Shown in pieces: positions 20,063 to 30,845 of a stretch of 64,000 bases of DNA. Every line of letters begins with the position of its first letter. The stretch's first letter is position 1. Both the position numbers and the translations under genes were made by a program. The notes beneath the pieces were generated by a model that ran no database searches, was not told the DNA's origin, and worked only from the letters and a program-made list of their open reading frames with translations. The stretch is from Acetobacter garciniae. Lineage in GTDB: Bacteria; Pseudomonadota; Alphaproteobacteria; Acetobacterales; Acetobacteraceae. Location: positions 434,001-498,000 of the forward strand of contig NZ_JAFVMH010000002.1 in NCBI RefSeq assembly GCF_017377735.1. Direction: 5' to 3'.

Positions 20063-20874
20063 GCATAGGCTCCTTCGTCATGCAGGTCGGCGGGGGGCAG
20101 GGTCAGGGTCGTGGCATCGGGCAGGGGCAGGGGCACATGGGTGGTCGCAATTACCAGCCCGCCACCCGCGCGGTGCCGCGCCAGCGCCGCCCCCAGCAGG
20201 TCTATGGCGGCGTGGTCCAGCCCCAGGCTTGGTTCGTCTAGCAGCCATAGCGGGGCCCGGGCCAGCAGCACGCGCGCCAGGGCGGTGCGGCGCTTCTGCC
20301 CGGCGGAAAGCAGGCGCGCGGGTAGGTCGGCCAGCGGGAGCAGGTCCATGGCCGCAAGCGCGTCGGTCATGTTCGGCCATGCAGTCTGGCCCCGCTGTGC
20401 GCCGGGGGCATGGTCTTTGGCTGGGTTGTCGCTGTCCTGTGCGCTGTCGGCCCCAGCGCGCCCGGCCCGGGCGAAAAGGGCCAGGTTCTCCACCACGCTC
20501 AGCCCGGGCTTGAGCGCGTCCTGGTGGCCCAGATAGGCCACGCGCGCCGCATGGGCGGCCGTGTCGGCCCCGACGGGGTGCCCGTGCCAGAGCACCGTCC
20601 CCGAATCCGGCTGGCGCAGCCCGGCCAGCACCCGCAGCAGGGTGGACTTGCCCGCCCCGTTCGGGCCCCTGAGCAACAGCGCCCCGCCTGTGCCAAGGCT
20701 GAACCCCACGGCATCGAGCACCAGCCGGTTGCCCCGGAACACGCACAGGTCCTCGACCACCAGCGCCGTGCCTTCGGGCGTGCCATCCTGTGCCGCGCCT
20801 GCTGTCGGGCGGGGCACATCCCGGGGCGTGGGGTGCGGGGTGTCAGGCCCCGTGCCGGGTGCCGTGTTATGCAT
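20059..20874 (-). CDS. ccmA: Heme exporter ATP-binding protein CcmA
   Basis: ATPase of the CcmABCD complex that releases holo-CcmE for delivery of heme to c-type cytochromes. Walker A is GPNGAGKST and Walker B is LLDEPSLGLDH. The signature is the degenerate LSAGQKRR typical of CcmA. At 271 residues it is longer than the roughly 205 residues of E. coli CcmA: there is an extra 35-residue N-terminal Pro/Thr tail, and a roughly 30-residue insertion (ADSAQDSDNPAKDHAPGAQRGQ) before the signature. Divergent from acnA. Confidence 0.94.
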   Translation of the reverse strand: MHNTAPGTGPDTPHPTPRDVPRPTAGAAQDGTPEGTALVVEDLCVFRGNRLVLDAVGFSLGTGGALLLRGPNGAGKSTLLRVLAGLRQPDSGTVLWHGHPVGADTAAHAARVAYLGHQDALKPGLSVVENLALFARAGRAGADSAQDSDNPAKDHAPGAQRGQTAWPNMTDALAAMDLLPLADLPARLLSAGQKRRTALARVLLARAPLWLLDEPSLGLDHAAIDLLGAALARHRAGGGLVIATTHVPLPLPDATTLTLPPADLHDEGAYA

Positions 20875-21177
20875 CTGAACAGGCCGCCCAGCGGCGGCAT
20901 TGGCCGCAAAAACGGGTGCGGGCCCAGGGATAAGGGGGAAACGGCATGCCGGAGATAGGACTTCTCCTTATTGTTACCAAGCGATTGCGCCAAAAGCGGG
21001 AAAGCTCTCGTTCTCGTGGTTGCTACCCCGCTTGTGCCTTTCCCAACTGCCGGTATGTTCTAGCCCCAACGGGATAGCAAGCCGGTAACCCGTAAGAAGC
21101 GGGTCTGCACGCCGGAGCGTGCGGCGGTATCCTGAACGTATCACCAGCCGTCGGCTGTGATCGGGGAGAAAGCAACT
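20875..21177 (+). promoter_or_regulatory. acnA-ccmA divergent region with leader hairpins
   Basis: Holds the promoters of acnA and ccmAB. Near the acnA start it has three potential RNA stems: CCCG-TAAGAAG-CGGG, GCACGC-CGGA-GCGTGC, and ATCAC(C)AGCCG / CGGCTGTGAT at 21140-21161. The last ends one base before the GGGGAGA Shine-Dalgarno. Their function is unknown. Confidence 0.4.
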
Positions 21178-23871
<2,694 letters not shown>

Positions 23872-23902
23872 GCAGAACTTCGTTCAAGGTGATGCACAGA
23901 CT

Positions 23903-23933
23903 GCCGGCCCGGGTCACCCCGGGCCGGCTTTTT
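23903..23933 (+). terminator. Intrinsic terminator of acnA
   Basis: Perfect 11-bp stem GCCGGCCCGGG / CCCGGGCCGGC with a TCAC loop, followed by TTTTT. It lies 31 bp after the acnA stop and ends only about 14 bp before the first plausible codon of the next gene. Confidence 0.93.
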
Positions 23934-23947
23934 GCGTAGAAGCCCCT

Positions 23948-24697
23948 ATTGTTCTGAAAGCGGAACATATTGCCAAGCGCTTTGGCGATGTCGAGGTGCT
24001 GCGCGGGGTCTCGCTCCAGGTCGGGCGGGGGGATCTGGTATCCATTATCGGCCCGTCGGGCTGCGGCAAGTCCACCTTCCTGCGCTGCCTGAACTGTCTG
24101 GAAATTCCCGACCATGGGTCCATCACAGCCATGGGCGTGCGGATCGAGCGGGCCGGCGGGCGGTGGACGCGAGCTGACGATCATGCGGCCCACAGGCTGC
24201 GCAGCCATGTGGGCATGGTGTTCCAGAGCTTTAACCTGTTCGCGCATCTGAGCGTGCTGGACAACATCGTACTGGCCCCGCGCGTGGTCAAAGGCGAGCC
24301 CGCCCAGATCGCGCGCGAACAGGCCATGATCCTGCTTGAAAAAGTGGGGCTGGCGGATGTGGCGCGGCGCTATCCCGCGACCCTGTCGGGCGGGCAGCAG
24401 CAGCGTGCGGCCATAGCCCGCGCTTTGGCCATGCGGCCGGAAATCATGCTGTACGATGAACCCACATCCGCCCTGGACCCCATCGTGGCGGAGGAGGTGC
24501 TGGCGGTCATGCGCACCCTCGACGAAGAGGGCATGACCCAGATCGTTGTCACCCATGACATGCGCTTTGCCCAGCAGGCATCGGACACGGTCATCTACAT
24601 GGATGGCGGCCAGATCATCGAATCCGGGCCGCCCGATATGTTATGCGTGAACCCGACCGACGAGCGCACCCGCCGTTTCCTGCGGACCGTGCTGTAA
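23948..24697 (+). CDS. Polar amino-acid ABC transporter ATP-binding protein (GlnQ-like)
   Basis: Cytoplasmic ATPase of an amino-acid importer. Walker A GPSGCGKST, Q-loop FQSFNLFAHLSVLDN, signature LSGGQQQR, Walker B MLYDEPTSALDP and H-loop THDM are all intact. The start is a puzzle. The family N terminus (IVLKAEHIAKRFGDVEVLRGVSL) is in frame back to about 23948, yet no ATG, GTG or TTG precedes the GTG at 23996. That GTG would delete the first beta-strand and the A-loop aromatic residue. I place the start tentatively at ATT 23948, with AGAAG 5 nt before it; CTG 23954 is another option. Its stop overlaps the next start (TAATG). Confidence 0.85.
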   Translation: MVLKAEHIAKRFGDVEVLRGVSLQVGRGDLVSIIGPSGCGKSTFLRCLNCLEIPDHGSITAMGVRIERAGGRWTRADDHAAHRLRSHVGMVFQSFNLFAHLSVLDNIVLAPRVVKGEPAQIAREQAMILLEKVGLADVARRYPATLSGGQQQRAAIARALAMRPEIMLYDEPTSALDPIVAEEVLAVMRTLDEEGMTQIVVTHDMRFAQQASDTVIYMDGGQIIESGPPDMLCVNPTDERTRRFLRTVL

Positions 24698-26310
24698 TGG
24701 CCCGCTCCACCCCCGGCGGCCGCGCGCTGCCCCCCTGGGCCCAGGCCCTGATGGCGCTTGTCTGGCTGGCCTGGATCGCGCTTGCGGGCTCCCCCGCCAT
24801 GGCCCAGCCTGCCACCCAGGCCGTTCAGGCTCCACCCCTCCGCGCTAATGGTGCGGGCGGGGCCTCGCCCATTCGCTGGGCGGCGGATGCGTCGGCCGAT
24901 GTGCCCTTTACCTTCCACGACCCAGCCAGTCCCGCGCGGCTGACCGGCTTCGAATACGACCTCATGCAGGGGCTTGCGGCCCATATGGGGGTGCCGTTCG
25001 TCTTCGTGCAGAATGACTGGGACGGGCTTATTCCCGGCTTGCAGCGCGGCCTGTACGATATCGTGACATGCGGTATCGAAATAACCGCCGAACATGCCGA
25101 ATCGGTCGATTTTTCCGACCCGTACTACGTCACGTCCGAAAGGCTGGTCGTCCGGCGCAATGGCCCCCAGCTTGTGGATCTTGCCTCCCTTGCGGGCCAT
25201 GTGGTCGGCACGCTGCGCAACACGCAGGCCGAGCGTATTCTGGCGCAGGCCCCCGAGCTGCAAATTCGCAGCTACGAGGAAGAAACCCAGGCCTTCATGG
25301 ACCTGGCCAGCGGGCGGACAGATGCGATCCTGATCGATGCGCCCATCGCCAAATATTACGGGCAGGTCAATCCGGCCCTGCGTGTGGTGGGCGCGCCCAT
25401 AGGCCGGGTCGAATACGGCATGGCCTTTGCGCGGGGCCGTAACGCCGCCCTGCGCCAGCGCGTGAACACGGCCCTGGCCGCCATGCGCGCGGATGGCACG
25501 GTGCATGCCATTCTGGCCCGGTGGGACCTGTGGACGCCCGAGATGGCGGCCAGCCTGCACGACTCCACAACGCCGGACATGGCCCCCACAGCCTGGAACG
25601 CCTATGTCGCGGCCCAGCAGGGGCAGAATGGCTGGCACACCCGGCTTGCGCGTTACGTGACCTTTCTGCCCCAGTTGGCGCACGCTGCGTGGCTGACATT
25701 GCTGGTCTCGCTGGTGGCGATGGTGCTGGCCGTCGGGCTTGGCCTGGGGCTGGCCCTTGCGCGCCTGTATGGCCCTGCCCCCCTGGCCTGGCTTGCGACG
25801 CTGTATGTCGAGATCGTGCGCGGAACGCCATTGCTGATCCAGGTGCTGTTCATTTTTTACGGCCTGCCCGAGTTCGGGTTGAGCCTGACCCCCTTTGTGG
25901 CGGGCGTGCTCAGCCTGGGGCTGAACTACGCGGCTTACGAGGCCGAAAATTACCGCGCGGGCCTGCAATCCGTGGCCCCGGGACAGATGGAGGCGGCCCT
26001 GGCCCTGAACATGACCCATGTCCAGGCCCTGCGTTACGTGGTGGTGCCGCAGGCTTTCCGGCTGGTGATGCCGGTCATGACCAACGACTTCATTTCCCTG
26101 CTCAAGGATTCCTCGCTGGTCAGCGTCATCACGCTGACGGAGCTGACACAGACCTATATCCGTCTGTCTTCCACCTATTTCGATTATTTCGGCACGGGGC
26201 TGATGGTGGGGGCGACCTATCTGCTGCTGGGCCTGCCTTTCGTGCGGCTGGCCCGTATGGTGGAGCGCAGGCTGTCGGCACCGCATGCCAGGCAGCGCCC
26301 CAAACCGTGA
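24697..26310 (+). CDS. Fused amino-acid ABC substrate-binding protein and permease
   Basis: A 537-residue fusion. After a signal/anchor helix (ALMALVWLAWIALAGSPAMAQ) comes a periplasmic binding domain (about 55-295: GFEYDLMQGLAAHMG, DIVTCGIEITAEHAESVDFSDPYY, ASGRTDAILIDAP). It continues into a permease domain of about five helices (about 320-530) with the EAA loop EAALALNMTHVQALRYVVVPQAFRLVMP. Such SBP-permease fusions exist in GlnP-type systems. With the upstream ATPase it would form a complete importer for a polar amino acid. Starts in a TAATG overlap with the ATPase gene. Confidence 0.9.
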   Translation: MARSTPGGRALPPWAQALMALVWLAWIALAGSPAMAQPATQAVQAPPLRANGAGGASPIRWAADASADVPFTFHDPASPARLTGFEYDLMQGLAAHMGVPFVFVQNDWDGLIPGLQRGLYDIVTCGIEITAEHAESVDFSDPYYVTSERLVVRRNGPQLVDLASLAGHVVGTLRNTQAERILAQAPELQIRSYEEETQAFMDLASGRTDAILIDAPIAKYYGQVNPALRVVGAPIGRVEYGMAFARGRNAALRQRVNTALAAMRADGTVHAILARWDLWTPEMAASLHDSTTPDMAPTAWNAYVAAQQGQNGWHTRLARYVTFLPQLAHAAWLTLLVSLVAMVLAVGLGLGLALARLYGPAPLAWLATLYVEIVRGTPLLIQVLFIFYGLPEFGLSLTPFVAGVLSLGLNYAAYEAENYRAGLQSVAPGQMEAALALNMTHVQALRYVVVPQAFRLVMPVMTNDFISLLKDSSLVSVITLTELTQTYIRLSSTYFDYFGTGLMVGATYLLLGLPFVRLARMVERRLSAPHARQRPKP

Positions 26311-26673
26311 CATGATCCGCCCTCTGATGGCGCAGGCATAAACAGGTGGCCGGGCAGAAGGCAGCCTGTGCCGAAATGCCGGCGGATCGGTGTTGGGAGC
26401 GTCTTTTTGCCGGCCTTTGGAGCACGCGCACGCCCCGCGCCGGGGTGATCGGGCCAGCCGGGGGATGGGCCGCGCAGTAAATCAGGGGCGTTTACTTATG
26501 CAATTATTGCATGGGCCATATGGTTCAGACTGGCGCGGGCGCATATTGTCTCCCCCGTTGCTTTGCTGCACAAGAAATTTACCAAATAAATACGATAGTC
26601 CAACTGTCCGGTCCCCTTCGGGTCGTGGCACAGGAGGTCCAGATCGTATTCAACAAGGCAGAGCCGGAATTCG
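26311..26673 (+). promoter_or_regulatory. Upstream region of the LysR gene with a 15-bp palindrome
   Basis: A 363-bp gap without a gene. It contains ATGCAAT-T-ATTGCAT at 26498-26512, a perfect odd-length palindrome in an otherwise GC-rich context, followed by CCATATGG. It is a plausible operator for the LysR protein downstream (autoregulation). Confidence 0.45.
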
Positions 26674-27585
26674 ATGGACCTTCTTTCAGCGCTTCATAGC
26701 TTTGTCCGGGTAGCGGCGACCGGGTCGTTTTCCGCCGTTTCAAGGGAAACAGGGGTCAGCCAGCCCACCATTTCCCGCCATATCGCGTTGCTGGAAACGC
26801 ATTACGGCACCACGCTGTTCGCGCGCACCACCCGCAGCCTGACCATGACCGAGGACGGCCGCAGTCTTCTGCCCCACGCCTACGAGGTGCTGGAAATTCT
26901 GGAAACGGCCGAGACCGTCCTGGGGCGTAGGCGGGCTTCCGTTTCGGGCCTTGTCCGGCTGGGGGTCACGACGGCCTTTGGCCTGTGCCTGAGCCGCCGC
27001 CTGGGCGAACTGCTGGACCGCCACCCCGATCTTTCGGTCGAGATCGTCATGCGCGACGGCTTTGGTGACATGGTGGAGGAAGGGCTGGACCTGGCGGTGC
27101 GGGTGGGCGAAATTGCCGAAGGTTCGCTGATCGCGCGCAAGCTCGGCCTGGTGCAGAAATGGCTTGTGGCCTCACCCGCCTGCCTGCAACGCCACCACAT
27201 GCCCGAACACCCGCGCGACCTGACCGATTACCCCGGTGTCGTGTATAATTACGGTACAAGCTGGCTGGACTGGAATTTCGAACGCGACGGGGAAGAAAGC
27301 GTGATCGCTCCTTCCGCCGTCTATCGGGCCAATAGCAGCGAAGCGGTCCTGTACGCGGTGGAAGCGGGGATCGGCATCGGGCTTCTGCCCGCCTTCCAGG
27401 TGCGCGAAGGGGTGCAGGCGGGTCGCCTGGTGCGCCTGTTTCCGGACTGGAACATTCCCGCTCTGCCGTTTTACGCGGTGCATACCGGCCCGCGCACCCT
27501 GCCGCTGCGCACACGCACGGTCATGGATTTCCTGATCGATATTTCAGCCGAACTGCTGAGCGACACCCCGTCCGTTCCGGCCTGA
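26674..27585 (+). CDS. LysR family transcriptional regulator
   Basis: A 303-residue regulator. The N-terminal winged HTH (LHSFVRVAATGSFSAVSRETGVSQPTISRHIALLETHYGTTLFART) is typical of the CrgA/DmlR-like branch. The effector domain shows VRLGVTTAFG, LSVEIVMRDGFGDMVEEGLDLAVRVGEI and VEAGIGIGLLPAFQV. No divergent target gene is adjacent, so the regulon cannot be deduced. The gene ends near repeat copy B. Confidence 0.92.
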   Translation: MDLLSALHSFVRVAATGSFSAVSRETGVSQPTISRHIALLETHYGTTLFARTTRSLTMTEDGRSLLPHAYEVLEILETAETVLGRRRASVSGLVRLGVTTAFGLCLSRRLGELLDRHPDLSVEIVMRDGFGDMVEEGLDLAVRVGEIAEGSLIARKLGLVQKWLVASPACLQRHHMPEHPRDLTDYPGVVYNYGTSWLDWNFERDGEESVIAPSAVYRANSSEAVLYAVEAGIGIGLLPAFQVREGVQAGRLVRLFPDWNIPALPFYAVHTGPRTLPLRTRTVMDFLIDISAELLSDTPSVPA

Positions 27586-27648
27586 ACAACAGACCGGCCC
27601 CGGCGAGGGGGCAGGTAGTTTCCAAATAAAATCTTGATAAATAAGAGA

Positions 27649-27727
27649 TAAAAGTTTTTGGGTATCGCCTTTTTTCAAAAAGGTGACGTTCATGAAGCTT
27701 TTTGAAAAAAGCTTCACCAAAGCCTTT
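27649..27727 (-). repeat. Dispersed palindromic element, copy B
   Basis: Left end TAAAAGTTTTTGGG, inner stems TCGCCTTTTTTC...AAAAAGGTGA and GAAGCTTTTTGAAAAAAGCTTC, and a decayed right end (CCAAAGCCTTT). Placed between the convergent LysR gene and the hypothetical gene at 27795. Same orientation as copies C and D. Confidence 0.85.
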
Positions 27728-27794
27728 CGTTCTTGGCGGAATATTCCCCGGACAGATCCAGCCTGAAAAACCGCCCCAGCGCTGGGCCGCGGGT

Positions 27795-28799
27795 CTATCC
27801 GTGAAAGGCCGGGTCGGCGGAGGCATTGCCCGGTGTGGGTGTGCTGGGCAGGGTGCCGGCGAATCCCTGGCGCAGATATGGGGTCCAGCCCCGCAGCCAG
27901 TCATTGGTGCGATGCACGAAGTCAGACACGGCGAGCGAATCCGACATGCCCGCGCGGGACCAGTTTTCCGGGGCACCCGGCACCGCACGGCTGCCGATAT
28001 CGGCGGGGCTTATCAGCGCATGCACGCTCAGGAAATCCACGCGGTGGTCGCTGCCGGGTTTGCCCTGCACGGATTTGCTTTTTTCAATCCGGTTCCACGC
28101 CGCATCCACCAAAACGGAAGGCAGGTCGAAGCCCATCATGGTCAGCCGCTGCACGGCGGGCGGAATGAACAGCGGGCTGCCGATCAGGGCCTGCAGCGCC
28201 TGGTTGGATGTCAGGAACACGTTGTTCACCACCCTGATGGGCGATGTCATCCAGCATTCCGTGCTTGCCCCGTCCGCCGGTAGCGACTCGGACATGAAAT
28301 TGAACGTGCTGTGGCATTCGTCCTGAACAAGCTGGGTATCCCCCAGCGGCAGGGACTGCGTGGTGGCCTGCGCGATCAGCAGCCCGGTCACGATCCCCTG
28401 TTCGGAGCGGACGTAAAGCGAGGTCAGGATTTCCCCGTGGGCGACGTCGTCCTGATAATTCAGCAAGGGGTGCCATTTGCCCGCCGGCAGCGGCAACTGC
28501 CTGCCCGCAAAGGGAATCGTGCCTTCGAACTGCGCATCCATCGGCGGGGCCGAGACTGTGCGCCGGTCTTCATCCGGGTGCAGGGCGTTGCTGCTGTCCT
28601 CGTTATCCGTCTTGTCCGAACCGGTGCTGTCCGCCCCTATCATGTGGCGGATCTTCCCGCCCAGCGAACCATAGGCGGGCAGGCGGCTGGCCAGCCAGGG
28701 GGCGGGGAACATGACGGTCAGGATACCGCACACGCCAGCGGTAAACAGTGCTGCACGCCATAGCGGGGCACGGTGCCACAGGCGGGTAAAAGCGGACAT
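27795..28799 (-). CDS. Uncharacterised membrane-anchored protein
   Basis: A 334-residue protein of unknown family. One N-terminal hydrophobic helix (APLWRAALFTAGVCGILTVMFPAPWLA) should anchor it in the inner membrane with a large periplasmic domain. The region 50-80 is polar and disordered-looking. The core contains PFAGRQLPLPAGKWHPLLNYQDD and two cysteines in DECHSTFNF and STECWMTSP that could pair, followed by RVVNNVFLTSNQALQALIG. Same strand as the AAA+ gene 180 bp upstream, so probably part of that cluster. I recognise no known domain. Confidence 0.7.
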   Translation of the reverse strand: MSAFTRLWHRAPLWRAALFTAGVCGILTVMFPAPWLASRLPAYGSLGGKIRHMIGADSTGSDKTDNEDSSNALHPDEDRRTVSAPPMDAQFEGTIPFAGRQLPLPAGKWHPLLNYQDDVAHGEILTSLYVRSEQGIVTGLLIAQATTQSLPLGDTQLVQDECHSTFNFMSESLPADGASTECWMTSPIRVVNNVFLTSNQALQALIGSPLFIPPAVQRLTMMGFDLPSVLVDAAWNRIEKSKSVQGKPGSDHRVDFLSVHALISPADIGSRAVPGAPENWSRAGMSDSLAVSDFVHRTNDWLRGWTPYLRQGFAGTLPSTPTPGNASADPAFHG

Positions 28800-28980
28800 G
28801 GGGGCCTCGGGTCAGCAAAGAAAAAGAAGAATCGGGGGCAGGGGGGTACTGGCGTGTGCGTGTCGTGCCCCTATCGGCGTGGCAGGTCCCGAATCCGGCG
28901 GGCCGTTCATGGCGGCCCTGTGGATCAGGCAGGCGGAATACGCGCGCGAATACTGCCCGCGACGAGTAGGCCAAAAAAGC

Positions 28981-30264
28981 CTACGGCGTCATGGGGGCGT
29001 GCAGGCTGTCGCGTGCTTCCGCCGGGCTTGTGGCTACCTTGGCGATCACGCTGCCGTCGTCCTCCTTCACCAGCCGGACCATGCTGGCCCCCTGCTGGCG
29101 CGCGATAATGAGGGATTCGCTGATCATGTCCTCGATGGAGCGCACCAGGTCGCGGGCGGATGCGGCATCGCCCATGCGGCTCTGGCGGCGCATGACGTCG
29201 ATCAGCAGGGCCGCGTCGATCCCGCCCGTATCCACCTTCAGCCCGTAGCCTTCGATCATGGTTTCGATTTCCAGCGCGGCCACACGGGCGATATCCAGCC
29301 CCCGCAGCGGACGGAACACGAAAATACGGTCCAGGCGGTTCAGCACCTCTGGCGCGAACCCGGCCTGGCGCAGGGCCTCGACCGACTCGGCGCGCATGCG
29401 ATCGGGGTCGTTGTGCAGCCGGTCGGCAATCTCCGTCAGCGCCTCGGTGGCGATGTTGGAGGTCAGCATGAAAATGGCGCGCACGGTGGAAATCTGCTGC
29501 CCGGTGGAGGCCTCGGTAATGTGGCCGTCATTCCATGCGGTCAGGAATTTCTTGAACACATCGGGGTGGGCTTTCTCGATCTCGTCCAGCAGCACCACGG
29601 CGTCGGGCTTTTCCTGCAACCCGCCGGTCAGCTTGCCGTAGCTGTCCGACCCCACATAGCCCTTTGGCGCGCCAAAAAGCTGGGTGGCGGCGTGGGGGCT
29701 GCTCATCTGCGTCATGTCGAAATGCAGCAGCGGGCGGTCAAGCTGGCGCGCAAGCTGCTTGGCCAGGTAGGTCTTGCCCGTGCCCGGCGGGCCGGCCAGC
29801 AGGAAAATGCCCACCGGCTTGCCGCGCACCTGCAACGCCAGGCGACGGCGGAGCTGCTGGGCCATGTCTTCGCACACCTGGTCCTGCCCGATCACGCGGG
29901 CGCGCAGGTTGGCGGCCAGTTCTTCGGCATCCAGTGTGGTTTCGCGCTGTTCGCGCGCCAGCATGTCTTCCAATGCGGCGCGGTTGGTCAGTCTGGCCAG
30001 AACATCCATGATGAACCCCCTGCGGCGTAATAGCCCCTTGCGTGCGATTTTTTCGGCGCGTGTTTCGAACAAAAGGCCTGCGACACTCAGCAACAACCCG
30101 CCCCCGGCCAGTGCCGGCCAGAGCGATGCCCCCCATTGCAGCACATGCACGATGGAATGCACGGACAGATGCAGGCTGAGCGCGATCTGGATGCTGGCCA
30201 GCAGCAGGAAGATCACCATCATCAGCGGCATCAGCCGGTTCAGGGTCGGTAGCAGCGCCTTCAT
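28981..30264 (-). CDS. Membrane-anchored Clp-type AAA+ ATPase (single D2-like domain)
   Basis: A 427-residue protein with two N-terminal transmembrane helices (about 11-32 and 48-66), then one AAA+ module like the second domain of ClpB/ClpA. Walker A GPPGTGKT (158-165), pore-loop GYVG (202-205), Walker B VVLLDE (223-228), sensor 1 TSN (268-270) and the arginine-finger segment FAPEVLNRLDRI (Arg310) are intact, followed by the C-terminal small domain. No N domain, D1, coiled-coil M domain or ClpP-binding IGF loop is visible. The pore loop predicts substrate threading at the membrane. Its ATG overlaps the stop of the upstream small membrane protein. Confidence 0.85.
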   Translation of the reverse strand: MKALLPTLNRLMPLMMVIFLLLASIQIALSLHLSVHSIVHVLQWGASLWPALAGGGLLLSVAGLLFETRAEKIARKGLLRRRGFIMDVLARLTNRAALEDMLAREQRETTLDAEELAANLRARVIGQDQVCEDMAQQLRRRLALQVRGKPVGIFLLAGPPGTGKTYLAKQLARQLDRPLLHFDMTQMSSPHAATQLFGAPKGYVGSDSYGKLTGGLQEKPDAVVLLDEIEKAHPDVFKKFLTAWNDGHITEASTGQQISTVRAIFMLTSNIATEALTEIADRLHNDPDRMRAESVEALRQAGFAPEVLNRLDRIFVFRPLRGLDIARVAALEIETMIEGYGLKVDTGGIDAALLIDVMRRQSRMGDAASARDLVRSIEDMISESLIIARQQGASMVRLVKEDDGSVIAKVATSPAEARDSLHAPMTP

Positions 30265-30845
30265 TGTGCAATGACCGTCAAAGCCAGGGTATCCCCTTTA
30301 TATACGATCGGCAGGGTTTGTGGGCCAAATACGGTCAGAACGCCGCTGGCAATACCTGTCGGGCCGGGGTCCGTCACCGGTATGATATCGACATGCCCGC
30401 TCATGGCAATGGGCAGCACCACGGTCTGGGGCGTGGGGGTCAGGTGCACCACATGGTGCCATGCCCCGCAGATAAGGGTGACGGTCCCCCCCGTGCCCGA
30501 CGCATCATAGATGGGCATGACCGCAAGACGCGCATCCCGGCGTTTGACGGCGGCCAGGATACTGGCCTGTTCATCGGCCGAATAATCGGTTGCAGCCAGT
30601 GTCTGTGCGGCTTTTTCGGGGGATATCAGGTTCAGCGGCAGGCCCGTGCGGTTGGCGTCATCCGCCGCCTGCGTGCTTTCCACGGCGGGCGTGGTGCCCA
30701 CACCCTTGCCGCCCCCCATGAAATGGACACCCGCCCCGGCCACCAGCACGCAGGCGGCCAGCCCGATCAGCGCCATGCGCCCGCCTGACGCGGCTTCCGC
30801 CGCGCGGGGCTGTGGCTTCCAGGCCGGTTCCGGTTCTTTGTGCAT
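30261..30845 (-). CDS. Uncharacterised single-pass membrane protein of the AAA+ cluster
   Basis: A 194-residue protein with one transmembrane helix (MALIGLAACVLVAGAGVHFMGG, residues about 24-45) after a short cytoplasmic tail and a periplasmic C-terminal part. The latter has an alpha-helical region (SPEKAAQTLAATDYSADEQASILAAVKRRDARLAVMPIYD) and a beta-rich end (GTVTLICGAWHHVVHLTPTPQTVVLPIAMSGHVDIIPVTDPG). The chosen ATG has a GGGAGGG Shine-Dalgarno. Four-base overlap with the AAA+ gene implies a joint function. Family unknown. Confidence 0.72.
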   Translation of the reverse strand: MHKEPEPAWKPQPRAAEAASGGRMALIGLAACVLVAGAGVHFMGGGKGVGTTPAVESTQAADDANRTGLPLNLISPEKAAQTLAATDYSADEQASILAAVKRRDARLAVMPIYDASGTGGTVTLICGAWHHVVHLTPTPQTVVLPIAMSGHVDIIPVTDPGPTGIASGVLTVFGPQTLPIVYKGDTLALTVIAQ

